From Bacteroidetes bacterium ADurb.Bin008 (GTDB taxonomy: Bacteria; Bacteroidota; Bacteroidia; Bacteroidales; Tenuifilaceae), in assembly GCA_002071445.1 (NCBI GenBank), contig MWFE01000024.1, forward strand, positions 1 to 64,000: a stretch of 64,000 bases of DNA, in the 5' to 3' direction. The position numbers and the translations under genes are program-made. The notes under the pieces were generated by a model, which saw only the letters and a list, made by a program, of their open reading frames with translations, was not told where the DNA came from and searched no databases. Every line of letters starts with the position of its first letter. Positions within the stretch are counted from its first letter, which is position 1. Shown piece by piece: positions 1-8,268 of this stretch.

Positions 1-68
1 GATGAAATTTTAACTCCTTATCTGTTTTTCAATATGCTGATATTGTTTAACTTAATAATTATTTACGG

Positions 69-509
69 ATGAAAACATATTTATTGGCCATTGCGTGCGA
101 CCATGCGGGTTTTCAAACCAAAGAAATCCTGAAGGAGTACCTTGCCAGCCAGGGGCACACCCTAAAAGATTTTGGCACCTACTCCGAGCAAAGCGTTGAT
201 TACCCCGATTTTGCCCACCCTTTGGCCGAATCTGTGGCCTGTGGCGTGTACGATCTGGGAATAGTGCTCTGCGGTAGTGGGAATGGAGTGAATATGACAG
301 CCAATAAGCACAAGGGAATCAGGTCGGCCCTGTGCTGGACTCCTGAAATTGCTTCGCTGGCGCGACAGCACAACAATGCCAACGTTTGTGCCATTCCTGC
401 ACGCTTTGTGTCGGCCGAAATGGCCAAAAGCATTGCCCAAACCTTCCTCACCACCGAATTTGAAGGAGGACGCCATGAGAACAGGGTGGCAAAAATTGAA
501 GGGGAGTAG
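69..509 (+). CDS. rpiB: Ribose-5-phosphate isomerase B (RpiB/LacAB family)
   Basis: Interconverts ribose 5-phosphate and ribulose 5-phosphate in the cytosolic non-oxidative pentose phosphate pathway. The 146-residue product has the full length expected of the family. It opens with the phosphate-site motif ACDHAGF (residues 9-15), carries YPDFAHP near residue 45, and has the active-site loop LCGSGNGVNM, in which Cys68 is the expected catalytic base. The stretch ARQHNNANV near residue 100 supplies the conserved His and Asn residues. The ATG start gives the natural N-terminus. It reads away from the left window edge as a single gene, and the next gene converges on it. The family assignment is firm, although sugar specificity (ribose or allose phosphate) cannot be read from sequence. 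Confidence 0.95.
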   Translation: MKTYLLAIACDHAGFQTKEILKEYLASQGHTLKDFGTYSEQSVDYPDFAHPLAESVACGVYDLGIVLCGSGNGVNMTANKHKGIRSALCWTPEIASLARQHNNANVCAIPARFVSAEMAKSIAQTFLTTEFEGGRHENRVAKIEGE

Positions 510-561
510 TAATTTTATTGCTAATGCCTGTGACTGTGAATCTATTTTAACGCTTTAGGCG

Positions 562-1071
562 TTATCGTTTCTTCACAATGTAGTGCGATGGCAGGGTCAC
601 CAGCAAGGAGTGGGTGACATGCTCGATTCGTATGACCACCTTATTCTCTCCGGCTATTCTCACCAATTCACCCTCAAAACCCCTCATGGAGCCAAACTCT
701 ATTTCTACCTTCTCACCGGGGGATATGTCCTGTTCAAGAACCTCAATGTTAACCTGTTCGCCAATAAGCATTTTGAGCGTATCAATCTGCCTGTCGGGAA
801 TGGGTGCAGCCTTTCCCTCAAAGGAAATGTACCGTACCACACCCGGGGTTCCCAGTACCCTGAAGTAGTCCTTTTCCGTTATCCTCACAAAGATGTACGA
901 CCTGAGCAGGGGCTCTTCAACCAACTTCTTTCGGTCGCTCCACTGCTTCATCCGCTTTTGCAGGGGCAAAAAGGTTTCAATCCCTGCATCCACCAGACGA
1001 CGGTACACCTTCTTCTCGTTTCTGGGCTTGGTATATGCTGCAAGCCAGCGGGGTTGACGAATATCTAACAC
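562..1071 (-). CDS. UpxY-type NusG paralogue, transcription antiterminator
   Basis: A 169-residue NusG-like protein. The N-terminal NGN domain (about residues 8-110) begins with WLAAYTKPRNEKKV and includes EPLLRSYIFVRI. A KOW segment near residues 120-165 contains GEKVEIEFGSMRGFEGELV. In Bacteroides, UpxY proteins let RNA polymerase read through the leaders of long capsule operons and are encoded as the first gene of those operons. Here no polysaccharide genes follow on this strand, so the target is unknown and may lie beyond the window. An in-frame TAA lies just upstream, so the start must be the GTG at 1071. The GH97 gene lies 106 bases upstream on the same strand. Confidence 0.85.
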   Translation of the reverse strand: MLDIRQPRWLAAYTKPRNEKKVYRRLVDAGIETFLPLQKRMKQWSDRKKLVEEPLLRSYIFVRITEKDYFRVLGTPGVVRYISFEGKAAPIPDRQIDTLKMLIGEQVNIEVLEQDISPGEKVEIEFGSMRGFEGELVRIAGENKVVIRIEHVTHSLLVTLPSHYIVKKR

Positions 1072-1177
1072 GCTATGCCGTAATTATGGTTGGTACAAAG
1101 ATAGCATTCTAACGCCACCAAAGTTTTCAATTCCGTTTGATGACTGGAAAATGAATTATGTATTGATGCAGTGGTGT

Positions 1178-3241
1178 TTACAGTATTGAAATCGCTGCAC
1201 CGCCCCCCGCTGCAAGGGTTAGTGTTAGCTCGGTATTGCTATTCACAACCTGATGCTCAATACGGTAGCTGGTGGGATTCTTATCCCAGTGTGCATCCTT
1301 ACCGTCCATGTAAAGGGTGGCATTATAGGTTTTGTTTGGCTCCAAAAAGTCCAACCGAATGGTCAGGGTTCTCGGGTTCTCATTGGTAACCGCACCCACA
1401 AACCAATTCCCCGTTTCGCGCTCCTGACGGGCTATGGTAAGGTACTCCCCAATTTCGCCATTCAACACCTTGGTTTTCTCCCAGTTAACACCCACATCGC
1501 GGATAAATTGAAATGCAGGATGGTTTTGGTAATGCTCGGGCAAATCGGCTGCCATTTGCACGGGACTGTAAATGATTAGGTAGAGCGCCAACTGATGGGC
1601 CAGAGTAGTGTTTACCTGATTGTTCGGCTTATACGGCTTCAGTTTGATGTTAAAAATTCCCGGGGTATAATCCATGGGCCCGGCAAGCAAACAGGTAAAA
1701 GGGATAATGGTGTGGTGACTGGGCGGATTGCCCCCATCGGTTGACCAGGCGTTGAACTCCTGACCCCTAAACCCCTCCTGCGATATAAAGTTGGGATAGG
1801 TACGCCTCTCGCCCGTTGCCATAAACGGCTCGTGAACATTAACGGCAATTTTATACTTGGCGGCGGTTTCCAGCACCCTTCGGTAGTGATTTACCATCCA
1901 CTGCCCGTGGTGGTACTCTCCTTTGGGTATGATGGTACCCACGTATCCGGTTTTCACCGTATGGAGGCCCAGGCTCTGCATCAGGGCGAATGCCGTGTCG
2001 AGCTGCTGCTCGTATGTGGTTACTGCCGACGATGTTTCGTGGTGCATGATGAGGTCAACCCCCTTTTTGCGACCATACTCTACCACTTCCTTCAGGTTAT
2101 AATCCTTGTAGGGGGTAACAAAATCGAATACTCCCTCCCGGTCGTCAATGCCAACCCAGTTCTCCCAGCCGGTGTTCCACCCCTCCACCAGAATGGCACC
2201 TATGCCATTGGCACTGGCAAAATCGATGTAACGCTTGGCGTTTTGGGTTGTTGCGCCATGCTTGCCCCCGGCCATTTGCCATGTGGACTTGTCGATGTGC
2301 ATCTCCCACCATATCCCCATGTACTTGGTAGGCTTAAACCACGAGATATCGCCAATCTTGTTGGGCTCGTTCAGGTTCAGGATCAGTTTGGAGTCAATCA
2401 GGCCCCCCGGGCTGTCGGCAATGATAATGGTGCGCCATGGGGTGCTAAAGGGGGTTTTGGTTTTTACCTTAAAACCAAAATCGTTGCCCACCAAGCCGCT
2501 TTGCAGGCAAAGCGTTGCCGTATCAACCTTAAGGGTGATACCGGCGTAGTTGTCAACCGCAGCCTCGTGGAAGCAGAGGTACAGCCCGTCGTCGGTTTTC
2601 ATGGTAACGGGTGTGTTCACGGCATTAACGGGGATATGGGTTTGCGCCAGCACATTCTTACTCCTGGCGGCAATGGCATCAATGCGGTTCACCCGCGTTG
2701 TGTTGTAGAGATGCTCGTAGATATCCCAGTCGCCGGGCTGCCACCAGCAGGTGTGATTGCCCGTAAGTTGAAAGCAGGTATTCTCATCGGTGATGACCAC
2801 GTGCTCCATGCCTTCTTGACGGGGGAAATGGTATCGGAAGCCGATACCATCGTCGAATAGGCGGAATACAACGGAAAAGTGGCGACCGGGGGCTTCCCTC
2901 TCGCTGAGGAAAAGGGTGAGTTCGTTGTAGCTGTTGTCCACGTGGCGTTGCTCGCCCCAAGGGAGCTCCCACCTCTCGGAAAACTTGCGTGTTTGAAAGC
3001 TGTCGATGCCAATGCCCTTATCGATGGAGGGGGCCTCCTGGAAATCGAAACCCAGGTGCGAGAGCCCGATAACCTCCCGACCATTTACCGCAACGCGGTA
3101 GGCGGGTCGTCCGTCTCGGTCGGTAAGGAATTGGGCCACGATATGGCCTGATGGTGAGCTGACTGATATTTCTTTCTCCTGTCTGCACGATGTGCCCATC
3201 AGTGCAATGAGCAGTAGGGTTATTGCTGCGATTCGGGTCAT
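1178..3241 (-). CDS. Glycoside hydrolase family 97, SusB-like alpha-glucosidase
   Basis: Predicted to release glucose from alpha-glucans or oligosaccharides at the cell envelope. The 687-residue protein starts with a lipoprotein signal ending LMGTSC (Cys19). It has an N-terminal beta-sandwich (about 25-290), a TIM barrel (about 290-570) with YMGIWWEMHI and ILVEGWNTGWENW, and a C-terminal sandwich. Three Glu-bearing motifs line up with the catalytic glutamates that I recall from SusB: MHHETS, NVHEPF and SQEGFRGQEF. That pattern fits the inverting branch of GH97 better than the retaining branch, which uses Asp. No SusC/SusD pair is adjacent, so it is a stand-alone enzyme. Substrate is inferred only. 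Confidence 0.9.
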   Translation of the reverse strand: MTRIAAITLLLIALMGTSCRQEKEISVSSPSGHIVAQFLTDRDGRPAYRVAVNGREVIGLSHLGFDFQEAPSIDKGIGIDSFQTRKFSERWELPWGEQRHVDNSYNELTLFLSEREAPGRHFSVVFRLFDDGIGFRYHFPRQEGMEHVVITDENTCFQLTGNHTCWWQPGDWDIYEHLYNTTRVNRIDAIAARSKNVLAQTHIPVNAVNTPVTMKTDDGLYLCFHEAAVDNYAGITLKVDTATLCLQSGLVGNDFGFKVKTKTPFSTPWRTIIIADSPGGLIDSKLILNLNEPNKIGDISWFKPTKYMGIWWEMHIDKSTWQMAGGKHGATTQNAKRYIDFASANGIGAILVEGWNTGWENWVGIDDREGVFDFVTPYKDYNLKEVVEYGRKKGVDLIMHHETSSAVTTYEQQLDTAFALMQSLGLHTVKTGYVGTIIPKGEYHHGQWMVNHYRRVLETAAKYKIAVNVHEPFMATGERRTYPNFISQEGFRGQEFNAWSTDGGNPPSHHTIIPFTCLLAGPMDYTPGIFNIKLKPYKPNNQVNTTLAHQLALYLIIYSPVQMAADLPEHYQNHPAFQFIRDVGVNWEKTKVLNGEIGEYLTIARQERETGNWFVGAVTNENPRTLTIRLDFLEPNKTYNATLYMDGKDAHWDKNPTSYRIEHQVVNSNTELTLTLAAGGGAAISIL

Positions 3242-3498
3242 GGTTAATGGTTGTTTTGTTGGTTTAATGCTGTGTTAAGGTTTTATATATTGGTGAAGAT
3301 TATTACCCCTAAGTACCAAGAAACGAATTTCAAATGTAGTAAAATAATTCGTGGGTCTATCATAAGTAGGCTTTGCCTCTTGGTGAAACCAAGGGAAATA
3401 TAACGACAGAGGCAGAGCCGCAGCCGAACGAAATAAATTTTTAAAGACAACAAAACACATTACCATCCCTTGGGCATGTAATCAAGCTAAAAAATCCG

Positions 3499-3506
3499 TA
3501 CATTTG
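3499..3506 (+). promoter_or_regulatory. Possible -7 promoter element TAnnTTTG
   Basis: TACATTTG matches the Bacteroidota -7 consensus and lies 11 bases before the ATG of the small membrane protein. No TTG was found at the usual spacing, so this is weak support for a promoter. Confidence 0.3.
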
Positions 3507-3517
3507 GAAAAAACACC

Positions 3518-3745
3518 ATGGTAAAACTACGACATCCCAACCGACAGACCCGCGGAACCGGCGTGGGAATGAAATACTTTCTATTCCTTATTGTCGCCAC
3601 TATTGTGCTGATACTCTGGGCATACCAGCGGGTTTACACGGGCGAATCCAACGATTGGCTGCTTATCATTGCCGTGCTTCTGGCGGTGAGCGGATTTGCC
3701 CTGACGGTTATCAGCTTGTTTAAGGGCAGAAGAAAGCAAAAGTAG
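3518..3745 (+). CDS. Small two-helix membrane protein of unknown function
   Basis: A 75-residue protein with two predicted membrane helices, about residues 19-36 (YFLFLIVATIVLILWAY) and 47-67 (DWLLIIAVLLAVSGFALTVI), and a basic C-terminal tail FKGRRKQK. The first 17 residues are polar and basic. A second ATG at codon 18 would give a 58-residue form that begins right at the first helix and may be the true start. It stands alone, divergent from the GH97 gene and convergent with the cobalamin-uptake operon. I do not recognise a family and assign no function. Confidence 0.6.
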   Translation: MVKLRHPNRQTRGTGVGMKYFLFLIVATIVLILWAYQRVYTGESNDWLLIIAVLLAVSGFALTVISLFKGRRKQK

Positions 3746-3804
3746 GAATTAAGGTATTGGAACTTTGGGCAAAGCATCTGGTGCTTGCCCTGGTAATCAA
3801 CTCT

Positions 3805-4884
3805 CTAGTTAAAACAGAAACTTCCGGGGATGATGCCCACCTCGAAGCTATCAACAGGAGCCCCGTTGGGGGAGTATCGGTAAACTCTTCCCTCGCTCAT
3901 AAAATCTATGGCATCCGATACGTATAGCTCTCCGGTGAGAGGGTCGGTGGCCATGCCCCGAAAGTTTTTTCCCATTCCGGAAACGAAGTAACTCTCAGGT
4001 AGTGCAGTATCGTCAATGGACATTTTGTAGATATGGGCCTGTACGAAGTACAGGGAGTCTCCGGCAGGATTGGTGGCAATGGGTCCTGCCAAATCGTTGA
4101 GGTGGGGAAAAACGAACCTGCGCTTCACCTGCAGGGTGGTGGAGTTGATAAGCACGAGCGACGGGTTTTCCCACCCGAATGGGTTTCCCTGGTAGCCGCC
4201 ATCGTTCACAACCCAAATATTGTTGTTCCTGTCCTTTACCATGGCCATGGGCTGAATGCCCACTTCAATGGAATCGGTAACGGTGAGGCTCTCGGTGCTG
4301 ATAACCAGAACCTTATTATCAAAACTCCAGCAGTTCACAAAGATTTTGTCGCCAATGCAAATCATATTCTCAGTGGAGTGTTGGTAAAAGGGCAGTGCGC
4401 TGCTGCCCGTGGGGATTTTCCCAATCACCTTCAGGGTGGCAGTGTTAATAATGCTTATGCCTCTGGCATAGAGGTCGCTGACCAGTGCCCTGTTGTTGTC
4501 CAAAAACAGCATATGGCGTGGCGAGGGCAACCCCTCTATGGTGCCCAGGTGCAGCATGCTGTTGGCATCCACCACGTGTATGCACCCCGAATTGTTGACC
4601 ACAAGGTATCCCTTCCCGCTGTGTATCTGCATTGTGTAGGCCACATCACCCGGTGGAACCCCGTTGGCTTTTGCATAAATGTCGTTGATAACCTCTCTGG
4701 TATCAATGTCGTAGTATGAAAGGCTTGCATTGCCATAGAGGTAGTTGCCCTCGTTGACAATGAATACACCCCTGCTCCCAAAAAGGTCAACGGGCGAGGT
4801 GGGCAAAACATCGTCGTCCATGCAGCCTGCGAAGCTCAGCAGCACCGAGAGAATGGTTAGATATTTTACTATTCGTATCCTCAT
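3805..4884 (-). CDS. btuG: BtuG-like surface beta-propeller lipoprotein (YncE/DUF5074 type)
   Basis: A 359-residue lipoprotein. The signal ends LLSFAGC (Cys21) and is followed at once by MDDD, the acidic pattern that Bacteroidota use to send lipoproteins to the cell surface. The body shows repeated propeller blades such as GVFIVNEGNYLYGNASLSYY, HVVDANSMLHLGTIEGLPSP and NNIWVVNDGGYQGNPFGWEN. It is the second gene after a cobalamin riboswitch, 15 bases behind a TonB-dependent receptor. In Bacteroides thetaiotaomicron, BtuG is a seven-bladed surface propeller that captures vitamin B12 and sits on BtuB, and the gene order and fold here match that. Function is inferred from context plus fold, not from binding residues. 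Confidence 0.8.
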   Translation of the reverse strand: MRIRIVKYLTILSVLLSFAGCMDDDVLPTSPVDLFGSRGVFIVNEGNYLYGNASLSYYDIDTREVINDIYAKANGVPPGDVAYTMQIHSGKGYLVVNNSGCIHVVDANSMLHLGTIEGLPSPRHMLFLDNNRALVSDLYARGISIINTATLKVIGKIPTGSSALPFYQHSTENMICIGDKIFVNCWSFDNKVLVISTESLTVTDSIEVGIQPMAMVKDRNNNIWVVNDGGYQGNPFGWENPSLVLINSTTLQVKRRFVFPHLNDLAGPIATNPAGDSLYFVQAHIYKMSIDDTALPESYFVSGMGKNFRGMATDPLTGELYVSDAIDFMSEGRVYRYSPNGAPVDSFEVGIIPGSFCFN

Positions 4885-4899
4885 TTTTCTGGGTTGATA

Positions 4900-6918
4900 T
4901 TAAATCTCGAGCCTTACAAGCAGGCTGAAGTTGCGCCCCGGCATGGGCCTCCACAGGATGGTTTGGTAACTCTCGTCGAAAAGATTATCCACCCTGAGCT
5001 GAAATCCCAGCAGGCTGCTTCGCACCCTTAGGTCGTATCCCAGGGAGATGTTGTTCATGTAGTACGGGTAGAGGGGCCTGATGGAATTGGGATTGTTGCT
5101 GGTGGTGGTAAAGCGTTCGGAGAAGTGTGTGAACGAGTATGCCAACCGATAATTCCTTAGCTGTATGTTTGTCGAAACCCCGGCCGAGTGGATGGGAATA
5201 AAGGGAAGCTGCCGCCCCTTTGCCTCTGCACGCAATACCCCTCCGGCATCCTCCACCGTTGAGCGGGTGTAACTGTAGTTACCCAAAAACCTCAGCTTAA
5301 ACCTGCCCGGAGAGAGGGATAGGCTAATGTTTCCCTCCAGCCCGCGTGCTTTCACCTTTTCTATGTTAACCGGCTCCCAATAGCCTTTCAGGTGGGGGAG
5401 CCACATTATCCAGTGGTTGATTTCCGAGGAAAAAGCGCTTACCTCGATATTCACCCTAGAACCAAACGGGATTGCGGTGTAGCTTATTCCGGCTTCGCCG
5501 GTTATCCCCTCTTCGGGCTTCAGGTTTGGGTTGCCTCCGGGTTGCCAGTACAGGTCGTTGAGCGTCGGGTAGTGAAAATTGCGTGCCAGGCCCGCTTTAG
5601 CCATTAGGTTTTTTTGAGGAAGAAAGAGGTACTGTGCCGACAGCGAGGCCATGATTGGCGTTGTTCGATTGTCGTAAGCCTCTTCACCAGCCAGAAGCGA
5701 TAGCGAGAGCCTTTCCATGGGTTTGGCGTGAATAAACGTGCGAATACCCAGCTGGTTTTGCTTGCAGGCAATGGCTGTTGATAGCACTTCTTCGTTGCTC
5801 TCAACCCAATGAAGATTGGCATCGGCTTGAAAACCAAGGGTAAGCCAGTTGAGCACTTCTCTGTCATAGCCCAGCGTATTGTACCAGCTCCACGCATCGG
5901 AGTGAGAGTCGAGCACGGGCAGTCGGTTCCCCTCCGCTGACAGCTTTTGAAGCTGGTAGCTGAGACTCAGAAGCGACAACCCTGAAGAGAGTTTCCAATT
6001 ACCGTTCTCACGGTAACTTTGCCAAGCCACCACTGCATTGAAATTTTGGTTCTCCTGCCTGTTGACCTCGTCGTGCGAGAAGCCGGACATGAGCTTGGGA
6101 ATACCCCTGTCAGTTTGGGTAAACCATAGCTTGGCCGAAATCATGCTGTTTGCCCGGGGTCGAAAGTACAGCTCCTGCATAATGCCATGCTTGGTATAGT
6201 CGGCATTTTTCTGAACCTCAGTGGGTTTGCCAATTTTTGCCGTATTGCGATAGGTGAAGTTGTTCTGCGAGGTCTCGCGGAAAAAACGGGTTTGCCCCCT
6301 CAGGGTGTTGGTTCCATAGCCGCCATGAATGGCGGTGGAGTAGGTTTGAAAATCGCCCACGGATTGGTACAGTTTCAGCCCATACCTTTTTGACCAGTCG
6401 GGATTGCTGTCGATACTAACCAAACCGCCCAGCCCGCCACTTCCGTATGCCATGGAGGCCTGGCCGTAGAGAATGTTCACATCGTCGGCAAAGTAGAGGG
6501 GGATAAGCGAAAAGTCCACCTCGCCGCTCATGGGCGAGTTTATCCTTATGCCATTCCACAGCACCCGTGTATGCGAAGAGCTTGTTCCCCTGAACGAAAC
6601 GGTGGCTGTAGCACCTCGCCCATAGGTTTTTACAAAAATCGGGCTGTTCTCGGTAAGGAGTTCCGAAAGGCTGACCCCGGCCTTTTCCATAAGCGCCAGA
6701 CTGTCAATTCTGTGTACTTTGTACCCCGACAATGTTCCCGCAACTGGCCTTGTGCTGTATATGGATACGCTTTCCAGGCTAATGGTGTCGTTGAGGGCCG
6801 ATTGTGAACTTGCGCCCATGGCGCAACCCATCAAGAACATGGCCATAACCACGATTTTTTGCAAATCGCTGCCACAGCAGTTCATGTTCAGTACATGAGG
6901 TATAGAGAGGCCTCTCAT
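4900..6918 (-). CDS. btuB: TonB-dependent outer-membrane cobalamin receptor (BtuB-like)
   Basis: Outer-membrane transporter predicted to import cobalamin or a related corrinoid using TonB energy. The 672-residue precursor has a signal sequence near residues 25-39, a TonB-box/plug region (about 45-150) with VFVKTYGRGATATVSFRGTS and NILYGQASMAYGSGGLGGLV, and a 22-strand-type barrel closing with FSLLVRLEI, the usual aromatic-ending last strand. A cobalamin riboswitch precedes it at about 7050-7228 on the same strand, and a BtuG-like lipoprotein follows it. The substrate call rests on that riboswitch. Other ATG codons inside the first 30 codons could be the start. Confidence 0.88.
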   Translation of the reverse strand: MRGLSIPHVLNMNCCGSDLQKIVVMAMFLMGCAMGASSQSALNDTISLESVSIYSTRPVAGTLSGYKVHRIDSLALMEKAGVSLSELLTENSPIFVKTYGRGATATVSFRGTSSSHTRVLWNGIRINSPMSGEVDFSLIPLYFADDVNILYGQASMAYGSGGLGGLVSIDSNPDWSKRYGLKLYQSVGDFQTYSTAIHGGYGTNTLRGQTRFFRETSQNNFTYRNTAKIGKPTEVQKNADYTKHGIMQELYFRPRANSMISAKLWFTQTDRGIPKLMSGFSHDEVNRQENQNFNAVVAWQSYRENGNWKLSSGLSLLSLSYQLQKLSAEGNRLPVLDSHSDAWSWYNTLGYDREVLNWLTLGFQADANLHWVESNEEVLSTAIACKQNQLGIRTFIHAKPMERLSLSLLAGEEAYDNRTTPIMASLSAQYLFLPQKNLMAKAGLARNFHYPTLNDLYWQPGGNPNLKPEEGITGEAGISYTAIPFGSRVNIEVSAFSSEINHWIMWLPHLKGYWEPVNIEKVKARGLEGNISLSLSPGRFKLRFLGNYSYTRSTVEDAGGVLRAEAKGRQLPFIPIHSAGVSTNIQLRNYRLAYSFTHFSERFTTTSNNPNSIRPLYPYYMNNISLGYDLRVRSSLLGFQLRVDNLFDESYQTILWRPMPGRNFSLLVRLEI

Positions 6919-7049
6919 AAAGTAATCGCTCTAAAACGCACCCTAATCATTATTGCGCCCGACAGCAGAAAGCAAGGGAAGTTTGGATGTGGTTTGCAAG
7001 GGTCTCATCCGCGCTTTTATCCCGAAAGCGTATCTGGTGTATGGCAAGC

Positions 7050-7228
7050 AATGGCAGGTCTTCTGACTTGTTTTCCTCCTGAGCGCCTTCCCGTCCGTTC
7101 AACAACGAATAGTGGCTGGGTACTCAATCGGTTGTAAAAACTCACAGCAGCGGGAACTGTTGCCGACTTGCACGGCATTCCCTATTAATCCCTTGGGGTG
7201 GAGCCCCTGTGGAACCATTGCACGGCAA
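7050..7228 (-). promoter_or_regulatory. Cobalamin (AdoCbl-type) riboswitch
   Basis: Read on the minus strand, this leader carries the hallmarks of the cobalamin aptamer. These are the conserved core GGGAATGCCGTGCAAGTCGG (reverse complement of about 7164-7183), the following CAGTTCCCGCTGC segment, and the B12-box end AGTCAGAAGACCTGCC near 7053-7068. It lies about 130 bases upstream of the TonB receptor start, as expected for a repressing switch that shuts off uptake when cobalamin is plentiful. Exact ends are approximate. I did not resolve whether the expression platform acts on translation or termination. Confidence 0.92.
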
Positions 7229-7319
7229 AGTTAACCTTTTTACTGAACCTTTGGATTAACGGGGATGATTTTTATACATTTACTCCGATTTTATTGGAGT
7301 AATACCAAAACCATTTCCC

Positions 7320-8162
7320 ATGAAGTATGTAGGTGCACACGTTAGCGCATCGGGTGGGGTGGAGAATGCCCCAGTGAATGCCCATGCAATTGGAGCAAAG
7401 GCCTTTGGCCTGTTTACAAAGAATCAAAGGCAGTGGGTTGCCGCCCCTCTGACGGAGGGCAGCATCGAGGCCTTCCGCAACAGGTGCGAAAAGTATGGCT
7501 ATGATCCCCGACATATCCTACCCCATGCAAGCTACCTTATCAACCTTGGCCATCCCGAGGGGGAGGCGCTGGAAAAATCGAGGGCTGCCTTTTTGGATGA
7601 GATGGCCCGTTGCGAGCAGCTGGGGCTGGACAGGTTAAATTTTCACCCCGGAAGTTCGCTGGGTAAGATTGGTGATGAGGAGTGCATGAATATCATTGCC
7701 GAAAGCATTAATGTAGCCATTGAAAGAACGACTTACGCCATTGCGGTGATTGAGAACACATCGGGTCAGGGGAATAACCTGGGGTACACTTTCGAACAGT
7801 TGGCATACATCATCGGGAGAGTGAAGGATAAGTCGAGAGTCGGGGTGTGCATTGATACCTGTCATGCCTATACCGCGGGCTATGACATTACATCTAAAGA
7901 GGCGTATGACGAAACCTGGGAGAAGTTTGATAGGATAATCGGCTTCAAATACCTACGCGGTTTGCACCTGAACGACAGTAAAAAGGAGTTGGGCAGCAGG
8001 GTTGATAGGCATCACAGCATTGGGCAAGGGCTTATTGGAATTGAACCTTTCCGGTGGATAATGAACGATTCCCGATTCGACGATATTCCCCTAATCCTCG
8101 AAACCATTGACGAATCCATTTGGGCAGAGGAGATAAGGCTGCTTTACAGCCTGATAGGTTAA
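7320..8162 (+). CDS. nfo: Endonuclease IV (Nfo), apurinic/apyrimidinic endonuclease
   Basis: Cleaves DNA 5' of abasic sites in base-excision repair, using a trinuclear zinc site. The 280-residue protein is full length. It begins [13 protein letters not shown] and contains [86 protein letters not shown] and a terminal LILETID. These together provide the conserved His, Asp and Glu zinc ligands of the Nfo TIM barrel. It stands alone with its own leader and diverges from the cobalamin operon. The assignment is essentially certain. Confidence 0.97.
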   Translation: MKYVGAHVSASGGVENAPVNAHAIGAKAFGLFTKNQRQWVAAPLTEGSIEAFRNRCEKYGYDPRHILPHASYLINLGHPEGEALEKSRAAFLDEMARCEQLGLDRLNFHPGSSLGKIGDEECMNIIAESINVAIERTTYAIAVIENTSGQGNNLGYTFEQLAYIIGRVKDKSRVGVCIDTCHAYTAGYDITSKEAYDETWEKFDRIIGFKYLRGLHLNDSKKELGSRVDRHHSIGQGLIGIEPFRWIMNDSRFDDIPLILETIDESIWAEEIRLLYSLIG

Positions 8163-8268
8163 TTAGCCGCTGAATTGTTGATAATTATTTGATACCGTGC
8201 TAAAACCTTTGTCCTTCAGAATAGTCATATAGGTCAATAAACTCAACCAATTACTTAAACCTAAATCT

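Noticed and set aside
1832-2860. A 342-codon open frame on the plus strand
   Set aside because: It lies entirely opposite the GH97 coding sequence, has no family-like motifs, and is the usual shadow of a long gene with biased codons.
3757-3798. Hairpin GGGCAA...TTGCCC after the small membrane protein gene
   Set aside because: The stem is only 6 bases with mismatches beyond it and there is no T-run, so I did not call a terminator.
4033-4719. A 228-codon plus-strand frame
   Set aside because: Antisense to the BtuG-like gene, with no recognisable domain; judged a shadow.
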